From Lineus longissimus (lineage: Eukaryota > Nemertea > Pilidiophora > Heteronemertea > Lineidae): a stretch of 64,000 nt of DNA. Below the pieces are notes generated by a model, which worked only from the letters and a program-made list of their open reading frames with translations, had not been told where the DNA came from and made no database searches. The stretch spans positions 3,784,001 to 3,848,000 of the forward strand of contig NC_088324.1 in assembly GCF_910592395.1 (NCBI RefSeq). Reading direction: 5' to 3'. Both the position numbers and the translations under genes were made by a program. Position 1 is the first letter of the stretch. Every line of letters begins with the position of its first letter. This document shows, piece by piece, positions 45,956-58,285 of this stretch.

Positions 45956-46549
45956 TTAGTTTTGGACATACCACCGCGCGGTGTATTGATCATGGACGAA
46001 TCGCCGCGGCTTCTGAACGAGTCGCCCGTATTTGGGACGGATCGGAACATTCTCCCGACCTTTGTCTACTCGCATTCGACCAACACTATTGTTCGCAAAG
46101 TCCTCCTCACCGTGGGGATTGCGCATAATGGCATTGTCCATATTCTCGCTATCGTCTGTACATGTCTCTTCGCTATCTCGACCAGTACTTTCATCAGGAG
46201 CATTTTTCTCAATTTCAACGCCAGATCTGAGATCACTAACATAGCATGGGTTTGGAGTGGAACTGGAGCCAGTTTCGCTGCTAAGATCAGCTTTGCCACC
46301 CGCCACCACCTCTAAATGGTGTAATCGTTGAATCGGTATCTTTAGTACGCCCTTCTTCGTCCTTACTGCGACGGTCCTGCTGATCCCATCCGTTCCCATA
46401 TAGACTTCATCCACCCGTCCTAGCAGCCAACTTCCTCTAGGTGTACGATCCTCAGATATAAGCACGATACTTCCAACTTCTACCGGCGGCTTCTCAGTTT
46501 CCCACTTTTTCCTCACTGTAGGACTTGGTAGATATTCGTTTTTTTCCAT
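45956..46549 (-). pseudogene. BEL/Pao C-terminal domain (DUF5641-like)
   Basis: The frame reads KNEYLPSPTVRKKWETEKP then VGSIVLISEDRTPRGSWLLG and RTVAVRTKKGVLKIPIQRL, the conserved block after the integrase in BEL/Pao. It overlaps the integrase frame by about 37 bases in a different register, which marks a frameshift. An acidic, low-complexity tail follows to the stop at 45956. Confidence 0.88.
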
Positions 46550-47685
46550 CTCTTCCGATAGGGATTGACTAACTTTTGTCTATACAAGCAGCGCTGCGTC
46601 ACAATTGTATCAGCTGCCTCCCATGTTTCTTCTGCTACATCTGGTATTCCCATTAGCGGCCTTCCCAATGCAAGATGAGCTGGCGTTAGAGGTTCCAGAT
46701 CTCTACTATAATCACTTATGGTCGTCAATGGTCGAGAGTTGATCGCAACTTCAACATTTGTCAAGACTGTGTACTGCTCAGTGTATCTAAGAAGTGCTTT
46801 CCCCAACACTCTCCTCAATGACTCCTTGACTGACCGAACTAACCCCTTCCACCAGCCATCTCGCCATGGAGCTCGCTCAATGATAAATTTCCATTCTATC
46901 CCCTTGGCAGCTAACCACGTAGTCAAAGCATCTGTATCCAACTCTGTTTCTTTGATGCTATTTGCCCTAGCGAAGACCATTTTGATGAAAGATCCTGCAG
47001 ACTTGAATGCTCGCGCATTATCAGACCACATTGTGTTGCAGATCCCTCGGCGGTTAACCAGTCTTCTAAATGCCTGAAGAAACTTGTCTGTTGTTAGTCG
47101 ATGAGTCAACTCTAGATGTACCATTCTCGACGTCGCACAGGTGAAGAGGCAAATATACACCTTCTCCGGCTTGTCTTTTCCACGTACCTCGAGTACGTAC
47201 AACAGCCCATCAAATTCTTCACCAACCACGGAGAAGGCAGGCGAAAAGGACACTCTATCTGAAGGAAGCGGCGCCATCTTCTGTTTTGATGGACATGCTT
47301 TTTGTACTTCACAGATAAGACATTTGTTTAGAATCCTCTTGACATCCCTCCTGACCTGAGTTACCCAAATCTTGCTTCTCAAGTTGATTACAACTGTTTC
47401 CGATCCTGCATGCATGCACTCCTCATGCATGTCCATGACTATTTTGTCCACGATTGGATGGTTGTGCGGAAGTATCACTTGGTTCTTGGTCTCCTCTTTC
47501 AACTCTGAGTTCTGTAACCTGCCACCTACTCTGAGCACTTTGTCGACTTCGTCAAATTTGGGATCCAATTTAAGGATGCGACTCTTCGTAAGAACACCTC
47601 CGTTCTCCAACGTCTCGATTTCGTCTTTATATGTGCTCCTCTGAATGTGGCGATACCAGTAAAACTGCCTTTCTGGTATCTTCAA
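46513..47685 (-). pseudogene. BEL/Pao integrase, catalytic Glu replaced by Lys
   Basis: The 390-codon open frame has an H2C2 zinc finger (HNHPIVDKIVMDMHEECMHA; CLICEVQKAC), then a DDE core with Asp in GEEFDGLLYV and Asp in MWSDNARAFKSAG. The third acidic residue is expected in a G-G-x-W-E context. Here the sequence is RDGWWKGLVRSVKE, with AAG (Lys) at codon 46846-46848. The integrase is therefore probably inactive even though its frame is intact. It follows RNase H with a stop near 47690 and shifts into the C-terminal domain near 46540. Confidence 0.9.
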
Positions 47686-47717
47686 CGTTGACTGTTAGTA
47701 TCTTTCCAGCTGTATTT

Positions 47718-48533
47718 TCACCATCCTGGATTCTCCCCCTCCACTACTGTATGACACAAAAGACTCTCGCTGTCACTCGGGTACGACTTCTCTGAACCAT
47801 ATCTGCTTGCATCTATGGGGTAATTCTTGGGAGGCTCCTCAACGATGGCCACATTGGACCTGGTTGTTGTCTTCTCCTCTCGATCTTCACTAGACACATC
47901 TGACAACTTTCCCTTGGGCCACATATCTGTCGACAATGGTAACCACTGAGGTCCACACCACCATTCCTCACGGTTGACTAAGTCTTCTGCTGGCAATCCA
48001 CGAGTCAGTAAATCGCTAGGATTATCTTCTCTTGGACAGTGTCTCCATAACTCAGGTTCCCAAGTCGTCTGGATTTCCTCCACTCTATTAGCTACAAACG
48101 TCTTCCAGACATGACTAGGCTTGCGTATCCAAGGAAGTGTTCCTGTCTGTATCCAGGGAAGTGTTACTGTGTTACTGTCTGTCCACATTGTAACTCTGTC
48201 TATGTTTCTTGATAGTGACTCCTCGACGAACTTGACCAATCTTGTATTTACTATAGCTGGTAGAAGTTCAAGTCTAGGTAGTGACACTTTCTTCACTGGC
48301 GCTACTTTTGACTTTGACATCACCAATCTTGTTGCGGTGTACCCATTCTGGTCTACCACTCTGATGTATACCGCTGCTCCGTACGACTTCTCTGATGCGT
48401 CTCCAAATCCATGAAGTTCAATGCTTGAGATTTCTCCTAGTCCCAGGGGTAAACATCGGGGAATCTCCAATTGATCCAACTCCTTCAGCTCTCCTTTCCA
48501 TATGCGCCATTTCTGTGCTGTTGTCTCATCCAA
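47718..48533 (-). pseudogene. BEL/Pao RNase H domain
   Basis: The frame carries HGFGDASEKSYGAAVYIR (first catalytic Asp), SLPRLELLPA (Glu), MWTDSNTV (Asp) and REDNPSDLLTRG, the standard RNase H set of this group, which removes RNA from the RNA-DNA hybrid. A short in-frame duplication yields LPWIQTGTLPWI instead of one LPWI-type motif. The C-terminal tail to 47718 lacks known motifs. Confidence 0.9.
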
Positions 48534-48663
48534 TGTATCATCTCAGCCTAAACCCTTCTGCCATAACTCTTGGAAAAGCAACTTTGATCTGATGACATAA
48601 GGTGATGGCATTTCCATGGGTTCAAATATTTTCGATGGGATACTTAAGAGACTCCGTTTTGTT

Positions 48664-50108
48664 TCAGGATCCTCGATCCAAGTCAATCAAATTCTTCACC
48701 GTTGGGAAGCGGAAGGTGTTCTCTGACATATTCCATGCAATCCATAGTGTCTTTAGTAACTCACCCGTGCTCATGTCAATCACAGCGGATGAAGCTCTAT
48801 CCTGAGGTTCTATTTGTTCCATAACTTCTTTGGAGTTACCAGCCAACTTGGTCAAATCAAAACCACCATCGCTCATCAAATCCTTTAGATCTGTCTTCAG
48901 TTCTAAAGCTTGTGGGACTCCAGCTGCTCCCGACAGGCAGTCGTCAACATACATATTGTCTTGGATCTCTCTTGCCGCTAGCGGGTAAACCTTCCCAAGC
49001 CTTTGAGTGTGATGCTTCACGGTCACTATGGCAAGAAATGGACTCGCATTTACCCCGAATGTGACTCGGTTCATTCTGTAGATCTCTGGAGGCCGGTCTG
49101 AGTTCCCATCTCTCCATAGGTATCGATGCATGCAAGCTTGATTTGAAGAAACATCTTCTTCACATCTGCCATGAATGCTATGTTGTTCATACGAAATCGC
49201 AGCAATACGGCGACAATGTTTGGCTCTTAGGCGGGACCTTGGTGTAGGCAATCATTCAATGACACGCCATGCTTATCACGTGCCGATGCATCGAATACGA
49301 TTATTGTCTTGGTTGTACTTTTATCCTCTTTTACTACTGCATGAAGAGGAAGGTAGCAGACAGTCTTGGCCTGATCAAGGTCACTCTTGACCTTTTCCGA
49401 AAAACCCATGATTTCATACTGCTCTATCGCTTCCTTGTACTTCAAACTGCTTTGATTGCCAAGTTTCAATCTCCTTTCGACTGACTCCAATCTCCGCAGC
49501 GCCTGGCTGTAATTATCCTTCAATTGCGGACAATTCTCTTTCCACGGTATCCCAACCGTATAACGTTCCCGAACAAAAGACAGGTAGTCTTCAAATGTCT
49601 TTATGGCATCCCTATCTTCAACAGACATTTTCGCGCATTGGTCAATCACACTACCAGTAGATTCCAACTCCCAAAACCGTTGAAGCTCGAATGCAACATT
49701 CTCCGTTTTGGTGGCCACAAACATGGACGTAGTAAATGGCGCTTTCTCCTGAGAACCAGCGGGACCACAAAGTACCCATTCAAGGCTGGTTTTAACTGCA
49801 GTAGGTGTTCCTGGGGGTCCCTTACTAACAGTTCCATCTACCAGTAGGTAATAAGAGTCGGCTCCAATCAAGACATCAATTTCTCCATCGAGCGGATATG
49901 ATTCTGCAAATGCAAGTCCTCTTAGGTGTTGATATCTCTCAGCTCGCACATCAACCAAGTCCAGTTTTGCACAAATCTCTTCGATGGCCATGACTCGAAC
50001 TTGAACATCTGCAATTGACAGCTTGATTCTCGGCATACTTTTCGTTTTACTGGTCTGTCCTCCTAGGGTTGCAATGCTCAAGAGTTCATTTGGACCAGTA
50101 ATCCCCAA
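48664..50108 (-). pseudogene. BEL/Pao protease C-part and reverse transcriptase
   Basis: The frame 50108-49227 runs from LIGADSYYLLVDG through the connecting region to KTIIVFDASARDKHGVSLND, the conserved start of the BEL reverse transcriptase. A shift near 49230 leads to the frame 49251-48664 with MNRVTFGVNASPFLA and the catalytic YVDD at about 48940-48951. A stop at 48664 and further stops to about 48540 separate it from RNase H. The order of motifs is normal. Confidence 0.9.
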
Positions 50109-50109
50109 A

Positions 50110-50558
50110 GAGTCGACAATCCGTTTTCAAACATATGATCTTTGGCTACCAGGGTCTAGCAACACTCGGACTGGAACTCTTGATCCATCCTCGGTAATCA
50201 CGGTTGTCTGTGCAGTCTGTAACAACACCTCAGTAGTTTTGGAGGAACCTGCCGCAACAAATCCACTGATGGTCACGTTCTTCTTGTCGCTTTCCTGAGA
50301 TGTATTGTGAAGTAGACGATGATGTTTTCTTCCACATCCGTCAATGGGACAAGTCGGCGAATTGCAGGATTTAACTGAATGGTTGAAATTCATTACTCTC
50401 AGGCAGCTGTAACAAAGCTTGTTCCTCTTTGCTAAATCCCAACGTTCGTTGACTGTCTTCTTCTTGGCTCCTTTACAGTCCCAAGCCTCATGTCCGCTTC
50501 TAGTGCAAAACCCGTAACTGATGCTCCTTGTGCCGCCAAGAAGTGCTGATTCTGTGAA
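50110..50558 (-). pseudogene. BEL/Pao zinc knuckles and aspartic protease
   Basis: Cys/His clusters read CYSCLRVMNFNHSVKSC then CPIDGCGRKHHRLLH, the nucleic-acid-binding knuckles at the gag-pol junction. They are followed by the protease active site VRVLLDPGSQRSYV, a family variant of L-L-D-S-G-S. A TGA at 50127-50129 directly follows and breaks the link to the rest of pol. The protease would cut the polyprotein; here it is stranded. Confidence 0.88.
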
Positions 50559-51623
50559 TTATTTGCTCTTGTTATCCGTATGGTAACCCTGGTTATACCT
50601 CGATTGTTTCCCGGGTCCATGCTGTTTATCAACTGGCTTGTTCCCAGCTGATGCTCCTGAAGTCCTCTCCCTTGCTTCCTTAGACAAAACCTGGTTAAGT
50701 AGGAACTGGAAGATTGAATTGGCTGTAATATCATCATCATCAGTATCTGCTGTGTGTAACTCCCATTTCTCTGTAAGCTCTTGACTCATCTTCATTTCAA
50801 GCAGCGGAATTACCAGCATTCGAACGTTTTCATCTGTTGAGTCAAATCCCATGGCTTCCAAGGCACGCACCCTATTCTGTAGCAAGTCGTGGAGTTAGCG
50901 CAGTGACGTAGCTTTCTCAGAATCCTTACAGGTTGCTGTGACAATGGACTTCACCAGTGATGAGACGATCTGACGTTTGAGACCAAATCTTTGACAGAGT
51001 ACCTTTACTGCATGTTGATAGTTGACTTCTGTCACTTCAAATCCCTCTATAGATTTTGGAGCAGCTCCCTTTAAGGATGATCTCAAATAAGCAAACTTCT
51101 GTACACCAGATAATCCCTCATTTGCATGCACTGCACAAGTGAACCACTCCCAAAACGCTGTAAATAGCAGTATATCTCCATTAAACGTAGGCAAATCCAA
51201 TTTTGGCAGCTTCATTGCCCCTGCATTCCTGCTTCTGCTTGTTAAGTGCTGTACACTCTGATCGGATGAGGAACTTGACCGTGAAACTTCTGCTTCAACT
51301 TCTTTTATGTAGCTCGTCGCTTTATCATCAACAGGCCTAACTTCCCAGTAAAACATGCTTATGTTCTGACACTCATCCTCCACCTCTTCTTCTGAAAAGA
51401 TATCAAAAATGTCATTTCTGACCTTGAAGTAATCTTTCTTGAGTTGTCGTAATTCCTGCAGTCTAACTTCTACAACTACGACGTTTCCTGTTCCCAATGT
51501 GAGCTTCAGGACATCCTTCTTGATTTGCTCAAAATCAAGACGAAATATCCTCTCGTGTCTCTTCATTAGAGAAGCAGGTGGCGCTGATCCACTCTGACTT
51601 TCACGATCGTCGGTTTCACCCAT
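50559..51623 (-). pseudogene. BEL/Pao gag region with one internal stop
   Basis: The frame starts at 51623 (MGETDDRESQSG). It contains the DUF1759-type gag segment (KLPKLDLPTFNGDILLFTAF, then FAYLRSSLKGAA) that forms the particle shell in this group. A TAA at 50895-50897 interrupts it; the same frame continues with LHDLLQNRVRALEAMGFDS to about 50559. A change of register then leads to the zinc-knuckle region. The start is the first ATG in a long open frame and fits the usual position upstream of the gag core. Confidence 0.88.
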
Positions 51624-51964
51624 GCTATATGTTTCACTCAGATACTGGTATACTAAGACTGTCAGTTCTCAAATCAAATGAAGATTTATCATCAGATGAT
51701 TCTCCTTTCACTTAATGAATGTCACTTGTTGCTGATAATAACTTGACTCAATGTTATTCAACGGAAATTCACTAAATGTCACTCAGTCAATCCCATTTTC
51801 AAATATAGGCACACAAGTCTCTTTTGAAGGAATGACGGTAGTTCACTATTTCGAGAATTATAACACAATACCGCACATCTATCGACAATTATGAAAACTC
51901 GACGTTCACTGCATGCTCTCAAAATATAGCTTCTTCATAAATAAAAGTCCAATTGACTACTATA
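51624..51964. other. Spacer upstream of the BEL/Pao gag start
   Basis: This is where a 5' LTR and primer-binding site would be expected. No LTR-like partner of 45173-45955 and no tRNA-complementary site was recognised by eye. Confidence 0.35.
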
Positions 51965-52770
51965 CTCTTTCAAGATGACCCCTTGCGACTATATTGGTTA
52001 TCGGATTTGACTGAAAATTGTGGATATTGTTGTGAGTACATAGATACATAATCACATGAAATTTGGTTACAACCCAATCATTAGTTTTGGAACAATAAGA
52101 CGTTCTTTAATATTCAAGATGCGGCCTGGCGGCCATATTGGTTGATGGATTTGACTGAAAATTTAGGATATTGTAAAGAGTACATAGATTCATAATCACA
52201 TACAATTTGCTGGAATCAAATCATTAGTTTCAGAGTAATAGGGCTTTGTTTAATTTTCAAGATGGCCCCTGGCGGCCATATTTGATGTCCGAGCGGGCCA
52301 ATTTTTTGGAGTAGAATAGACGGTCTCTAGATACATGTCCACACAAGTTTAGAACCTTCTAGCTCAAATAGAAACGAAATATGCTACCTATCGGTGATTT
52401 AGGGAACTTTGACCTCTGTGACCTTGAAATGTAGGTGAAATGAAAAACCCGTATGATATGTAATGTATCCTTGCTAGAAATACCTACCGAAAAAATATTA
52501 TGAAAATTCGATTAAAATAACGGGTCCTATTGCATGCTTTATGTTTTTGCATTACACCCCCTGCTGGCCAAACCAAGAATAATTTTGGAACTAAATTTGG
52601 TGTGAATCGCCCTAGGACCCAAGAGTACCTGTCTACTAAGTTTAAGTTTCTACGAAGTCCAGACCTCAAGCGGTTACGAAAACGTGCCGCGCTAACATAC
52701 GCCGCCGGTGAACGACGACGACGGAGGCCACGTCATCGCAAAGGCTCACGAGGTTAGCCAAAACCTAGGG
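51965..52770 (+). repeat. Dispersed repeat family B, copy at 52 kb
   Basis: Tandem units of about 140-146 bp start with TTCAAGATGNNNCCTNGCGG near 51969, 52118 and 52258. They share GGATTTGACTGAAAAT and GAGTACATAGAT. The conserved core TGACCTCTGTGACCTT is at 52410-52425. The tail is CGACGACGACGGAGGCCACG then AAAGGCTCACGAGGTTAGCC. The frame 52530-52757 is not conserved in other copies and is not a gene. Confidence 0.85.
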
Positions 52771-55289
52771 TACTGGTGTAAATGTAATTACATGTATTAT
52801 TGGGGCCAGGGTAAGCCCATTCAAAATCTTGGGAACCGTGAAAGGTTTCGCAGGATTATTTTTCGGACCTTGTACTCACTAGTTACTGAGACCACACCTT
52901 CAACTTATGCGCCCCTGTGATCAATATTATAGCACACCTAAGATATCATATCATTCGTAGTTGGCAACAATTATCAGGCGGTAAAAATGGCGGACAATCG
53001 GCCAAAATCACGACATTTGAAGATACTAAAAAAGGAGATGGGTTAGTTGGCCTACCCATACTTCCAAGATGTGGCCAACATGTCTGGCTAATCATCACAG
53101 GTGTTCGTTAGAGGTGGGGACAGCTAGATCGCCTGTTTGAACGCCCGCAGCTGCGAGTCACCATCCACGTAAATAAATAGCTGCTGAATTTCTTCAAAAA
53201 TTTCGAACAAAGCGGCCGTTTATCTGCGTATTTGTGCTCCCAAACCCGTTCTTTCGCCATCAGCAGAACGCATGGTAACATGGTGTTATGGTGAAGCCGT
53301 CACATCGCACATGCCACACGAAGCTAACAACCAGATTTCAGTCATAAGATAAGCCAAGCAGTTTGGCGATAAATTTTCCAGAAAAATGGCCCATTCGCTC
53401 AAGCCTGTTTTTGTGTGTGTGTCAAATAGGGCAAAATGATAAAAGCTAGCATATCGATGTGATCTTGTTTGAATGTTAGCCTTGATTTACGAGGAACTAG
53501 GGATTCCTATCAATCCCAGGGCGCGCTATGTCAACCTCTCAAAGCAATATGGCGGAACTGATACTATTAAGAGAAACGTGCGAAAACAGTAAAGTTGCGG
53601 CGATTATCACTCTGACAGGGAATGACAAACGAAAATAGATCTCGGCAAGCGACCTTATTCTGTTCACCGATAACTTTTAGGTCTGATTGCCTCAGCGGAT
53701 GCATAGAATACTGACCGATTTCACTACCTGTAGGAGTAGCACTTGTTATCATATTGCAATTTCTAGTTATTTTTTGATTATTCCCCCTCATTTATAGAAT
53801 GTCAATGCCAATTGTAGAGTAACCCCTTAGACTTAATCTATGTAAACATATCTATTTCGTACTGAAATTCTGTTAACCATCACAAAATATTGCTTTAAAT
53901 CTTACCCTTTCGAACAAACTTTTTTTCAATGTTGGGGTACAAATTGATGCTGAGGCACTAAATTGGCCTGATTTTCTTGACTAATTACTTGATTTAAGTA
54001 TGATACTTGCGTTAGTGAAAATTATTTTTTGAATAACTGTGAATAGCGTCAGAAACTATGACGGTCGGATATACGGTCTGATATTGTTCTGGTCTGGTCT
54101 AGTTCCAAGTGGACCCGCTCTACTTTCGGTCCACTTTTTTTGCGTCGTGTAAGCGTGGCAGAGGATTGTGAGACAGGTCAGGTCTGGTGTTGTTTGGTTT
54201 GGTCCCGTGTAAACGGTCCTATTTTTCCGTTGGCAACCTGTCTACAATCAAGGAACGTCACCGTTGGATCCTAGCCGGACGTCAGGCAGCATCATGTCTG
54301 TATTGACCAATCGTGTTGCCTTCGTTGAAGTCACATCTTAAAGAGTATTAACCATAGGCAACACCATTTCGGCTAGAACTTGAAATCAGTTTTTGATAAA
54401 TGCGACATTTTATAAGTTTATCATCCGATCCGAATTAATACCATGCATTAAAATATTAAGTAAAATAGCTATACATGTATTTAACAACAGTTACTTTACC
54501 AGTTAAATAAGCTCTTTTATCGACTCATTAGTATAGGAGCCAATCACGTCACGTCATTTAGGTGAGGTATGATAATTTTCAATATTTCATGGCATTATTT
54601 TACCTCTGACGTCATCAATGACGTGAAATTGGAAATGGCGGCCATCAAGTTTTTGCTGACGAAATCGGCGATAAAAAACAACATTTTTACGGCGATTTAC
54701 GCCAGGATTTTGCACAGTCAGTGTCTTGAACAGTCATTGTCTTGAATTGTGCCAAAATACCAGGAAGGTTGCATTAAGTGTGATTGTTAAATCCATGAAC
54801 AGAAAGTACAATAAAGTCTTCTGGTCGGGCATGGACTGGCTTCAAACATTCATCTGCTAATTTAAACACTACACAATGTACAGTACATGAGTACATGCCA
54901 TGGCTACATACATTTGCGAGTCCATTCGCCGATTGAAAATAACTAGGATACTACCGTCTCGACCGAATTTATTATGTTTGCAGTAATAAAAAAAGGCAAA
55001 GCCTCTGGGAAATAACGTTTTTACTTGACAAATAATTTCCAATATTTTATGCCTGGACGTGAAGTATTTACTTATTATCAATTCATTATTCATTATTGCA
55101 GGATACTATGCATTGTTATGTGCAACCTGTTCTGCGTCCTCAACTCAATAAATTCCACGTCAGGTTGTTTATCAAAAAATAGTTATACTCCTTTGCATAA
55201 CCGGAACAACGGTAACCGTCTATTTTAAGCATAATAACGTCATAGATACGAGAGCCAATCAGGTACTTGCAATGGTTTTCCTTGATAGT
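52771..55289. other. Intergenic stretch, no gene supported
   Basis: About 2.5 kb with only short frames (for example 52917-53111 plus and 53567-53791 minus), none with known motifs or clear splice borders. ACGTCA-containing words recur near 54545-54625. I see no defined repeat with a partner in this window. Confidence 0.45.
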
Positions 55290-57165
55290 TCAGTTCTGCT
55301 GATCAGTAAGTACAATCTTGTTCAAGAGTAAAAAGACACCAAATACACAAGAATATCTCCCAAACCACAAAGGCTACGCAATTCATGTTTTCACCAGCTA
55401 TCGATAAATATGTTGGTCACAGAACAATGTTATTTTGATAAGTTTTGGAAACAAGGAAAATGGATAAAAAATAAAAATTTAAAGACGATTTTGTTTTCCT
55501 ATTTTTTTCAAAATCACCCAATTTCAATTTTTTATGTTGGTTCATATTCTTTTATATTTATTTAGAAACTTATCCCAATTTTTTTATCTGAAATACACTA
55601 ATTAAGCCAGTTTCCATTGCAACTTCTGCTTAATTTTGTGTCTGAATATCTCTGAATTCTTCAGCCCATAAATTACTTCTTAAATGGCCCCTCTCCTATT
55701 GAATGGTACATCACTCTCTTGTGGGTAAGTAGTAGTGGCTTAGTCATAGCCCAAGACCAAAGGAACCGTATTAGTACATGTGTATTATGGTTTATCAGTA
55801 AAACTGAGATAGGGAAATTTAGGAAGAAAATGTCAATGAAATGGTCCAGGGACCATGTGCTCACCTCGGGTAATGTAATGCATGTCATTTGCACTGAATA
55901 TGGGGAGAACAGTTTCTGGCTAGTTTCACCAGTTTTGATTCCATTGAATAATATTCTTCTTCTTGGCTCAATGGCACAAAAGAAAATTACCGGTACCATC
56001 TAAGTATAGTATTATGGTTATAAAATTGACTGAATTTCAGGGTTATTGAAGAGTGTACATGTCACATGGAAATTGGTTGACATATGTTCAGCAGTTTAGG
56101 AGTAATAGGACTTCGTTGGATTTTCAAGATGGCGGCCTGGCGGCCATATTTGTCATGGGATTTGATTGAAAATTAAGGATATAGATAAGAGTACATAGAT
56201 ACTTAATCACATGAAGTTTGGTTGCAATCCGATCATTAGTTTCGGAGTGATAAGACTTTTTTGTAATTTTCAAGATTTTCAAAATCAGGGACGTTGTAGA
56301 GAGTACTTCGACATACAATCCCATGAAATTTGGTTTTAATCCGAATTTGTTTGATTTTCAAGATGTGGCCACCTAGCGGCCATATTTGAAGTCCACGCGG
56401 GACAATTTTTTGGGTGGAATAGAGGGTCCCTAGATATATGTCCTCACAAGATTAGAACTTTCTAGCTCAAATAGAAACATACCATCAATCGGTGATTTAG
56501 TGAACTTTGATCTCTGTGACCTTGAAAAGTAGGTCTAATCCAAAACCCGGTGATATGTCATTTAACCTTAATAGATACACCCATCATAAATGTTTTGTCA
56601 CTCTACGTACAACTATTAGCTTCAAAAAGGCAAATAACCAATTTCCAAGATGGCCGCCTGGAGGCCAGAAAGTAGGTCATATCGGGAAAAAGAAAAAAAC
56701 ACCACTGGGCATATTGCCCAAAACTACCATCACACCAAGTTTTAGACATCTAGCGAAACGTGCTCCACTAACGGACGACAGACGACGGACGACGGACGAC
56801 GACGGACGGCGGACGCCACGATATCGAAAAAGCTCACCAGAGATGAGCTAAAAACTATAGAAAACTATAGAAAATTAATATTTCTTGATTTTCGTAATGG
56901 AATGAGATCAATAAGGTTTTGGGATTGGGATGCTGCATGAAATTTTGAAATCGGATGATTTTTCAAAAATTTCACTTTTGTATATATATTTTTTTTCAAT
57001 TTCCTCTTTTTCAAAAATGTATCTAACATACATTGTTCTAGGACCAACATGTTTATCGATAACTGGTAAAAACATGAAATCCGTAGCCGTTGTGGTTTGA
57101 GATATTCTTGTGTATTTGGTGTCTTTCCCCCTTTATAACAAGACTGTACATGCAGAACAAAGTTT
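55290..57165. mobile_element. 1.9 kb element with inverted ends of about 150-170 bp
   Basis: The stretch 55300-55450 (AAGACACCAAATACACAAGA, CACAAAGGCTACG, TCGATAAATATGTTGGTC, AGAACAATGT) is found reverse-complemented at about 57015-57160. Weaker similarity continues inward on both sides. The interior is largely a family B copy. No transposase motif was seen. The plus frame 55719-56003 and its antisense 55673-55999 overlap the inner left part and lack motifs. Confidence 0.8.
55840..56852 (+). repeat. Dispersed repeat family B, copy at 56 kb
   Basis: Starts near GTGCTCACCTCGGGTAAT and holds units with CAAGATGGCGGCCTGGCGGC near 56130 and variants near 56270 and 56360. The core TGATCTCTGTGACCTT is at 56508-56523. 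It ends in a GACGGACGACGGACG tract and AAAGCTCACCAGAGATGAGC. This is the longest copy in the window. The frame 56507-56851 over it is not conserved in other copies. Confidence 0.85.
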
Positions 57166-58285
57166 TGATACAAAAGCTTATTTGTTTGTGAAATTGACAT
57201 GCACATTTCAACACTAACCAAGTAAAAGCATATTTATGTTTTTTTTCCGGATTCTGGATCATCACATTATCGTTTTACTCTACACTGTATCAGGCTTTTA
57301 TCATGTAATTTGCACAGCTAACATACAACATCAAGTCAATCGCTATCTAAATAATTAAGACATTCCAGGTCAGTGGTCTTAAGCTATTTGAGAATAAAGT
57401 ATGATATGTTTTTATTGGCCAACCCGCTAAAAGAAATGGTAAACCTGTACATGCGAGGCGAACCCGACTTGGTAGCTTTTAGTGGATTTTTTTATGTGTT
57501 TTTTTGGGCCAAATACCACACTTTCATGTCACATTTAAGTGGGATCTAACAGAGTTTAATCTTTTTATCATGTCAAAATGTTTTTTTGACAATTTGCATT
57601 TAATTTTTATCATGCTACCTTTATTTAATTAATGGCTGCCGAAGTAAATGAAAAAAACTGTGACATTGCATTGTCCAACTCTTCCATGGGATGTATAACG
57701 CTTTACCTCAACCAGAGTCTTTCAATCAACCAAGACTCTGATTTCCAATAATTCGGAAGCGGATCTCGCAATTAATCCCGCATGCCTCGCTTAATTCGGG
57801 GTCGGGTCGACGGTTAACCTGACTATTAATGTTCTGTTATATCAAGAATTCATAAAGACTAGTCTTTATGAATTCTGTAGTGTTCAATAGTGTTCATTCT
57901 TGACTGTAAAAACCTCTCGTAACGCAGTCATTGCAACAGGAGTTCTATCATCCAAGAAATCTCCTGAAACAGGGTTTCGATGGTTACGATAGACTTGATG
58001 ATTTGGCTTGATGATCAGTCGGAATACTTGAGGGCTCCGATCTGAACATCAGACACAGACGTTTCACTGGCAGAGGTCATGAAACCGTGAAGTCGTACGA
58101 CAACAAATCTGGTAACTTAAAGTGATTAGGCTTGTAGCGTAAAGTCATGTTACCTTGAAATAAGGTTTTATAGTTTTGAAACATTCAACCTTGTTCTTTT
58201 CTTTCAGTATTCATGATTAGGTACATATTCATGATGATTCTGCCAGGAGCTCAGAGAAACCCCTTACACACCCACTGATCAAAAC
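57166..58285. other. Intergenic stretch, nothing recognised
   Basis: AT-rich sequence with one local inverted repeat, AAGAATTCATAAAGACTAGT with CTTTATGAATTC near 57845-57880. No gene is supported. Confidence 0.45.

Larger units (their letters stand above)
45956..51623 (-). mobile_element. BEL/Pao LTR retrotransposon coding region, degenerate
   Basis: On the minus strand the order is gag, zinc knuckles, aspartic protease, reverse transcriptase, RNase H, H2C2-finger integrase, and a C-terminal domain. This order, with the DUF1758-type protease and the DUF5641-type C-terminus, is characteristic of BEL/Pao. All major domains are present, but at least six stops or shifts break the polyprotein. 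No matching LTRs were recognised on either side, so the ends are set by coding sequence only. Elements of this group move by reverse transcription in cytoplasmic particles followed by integration. Confidence 0.93.

Noticed and set aside
45956-51624. LTR pair for the BEL/Pao element
   Set aside because: I compared 45173-45955 with 51624-52400 by eye and found no direct repeat. LTRs may be lost or too diverged; a self-alignment would settle it.
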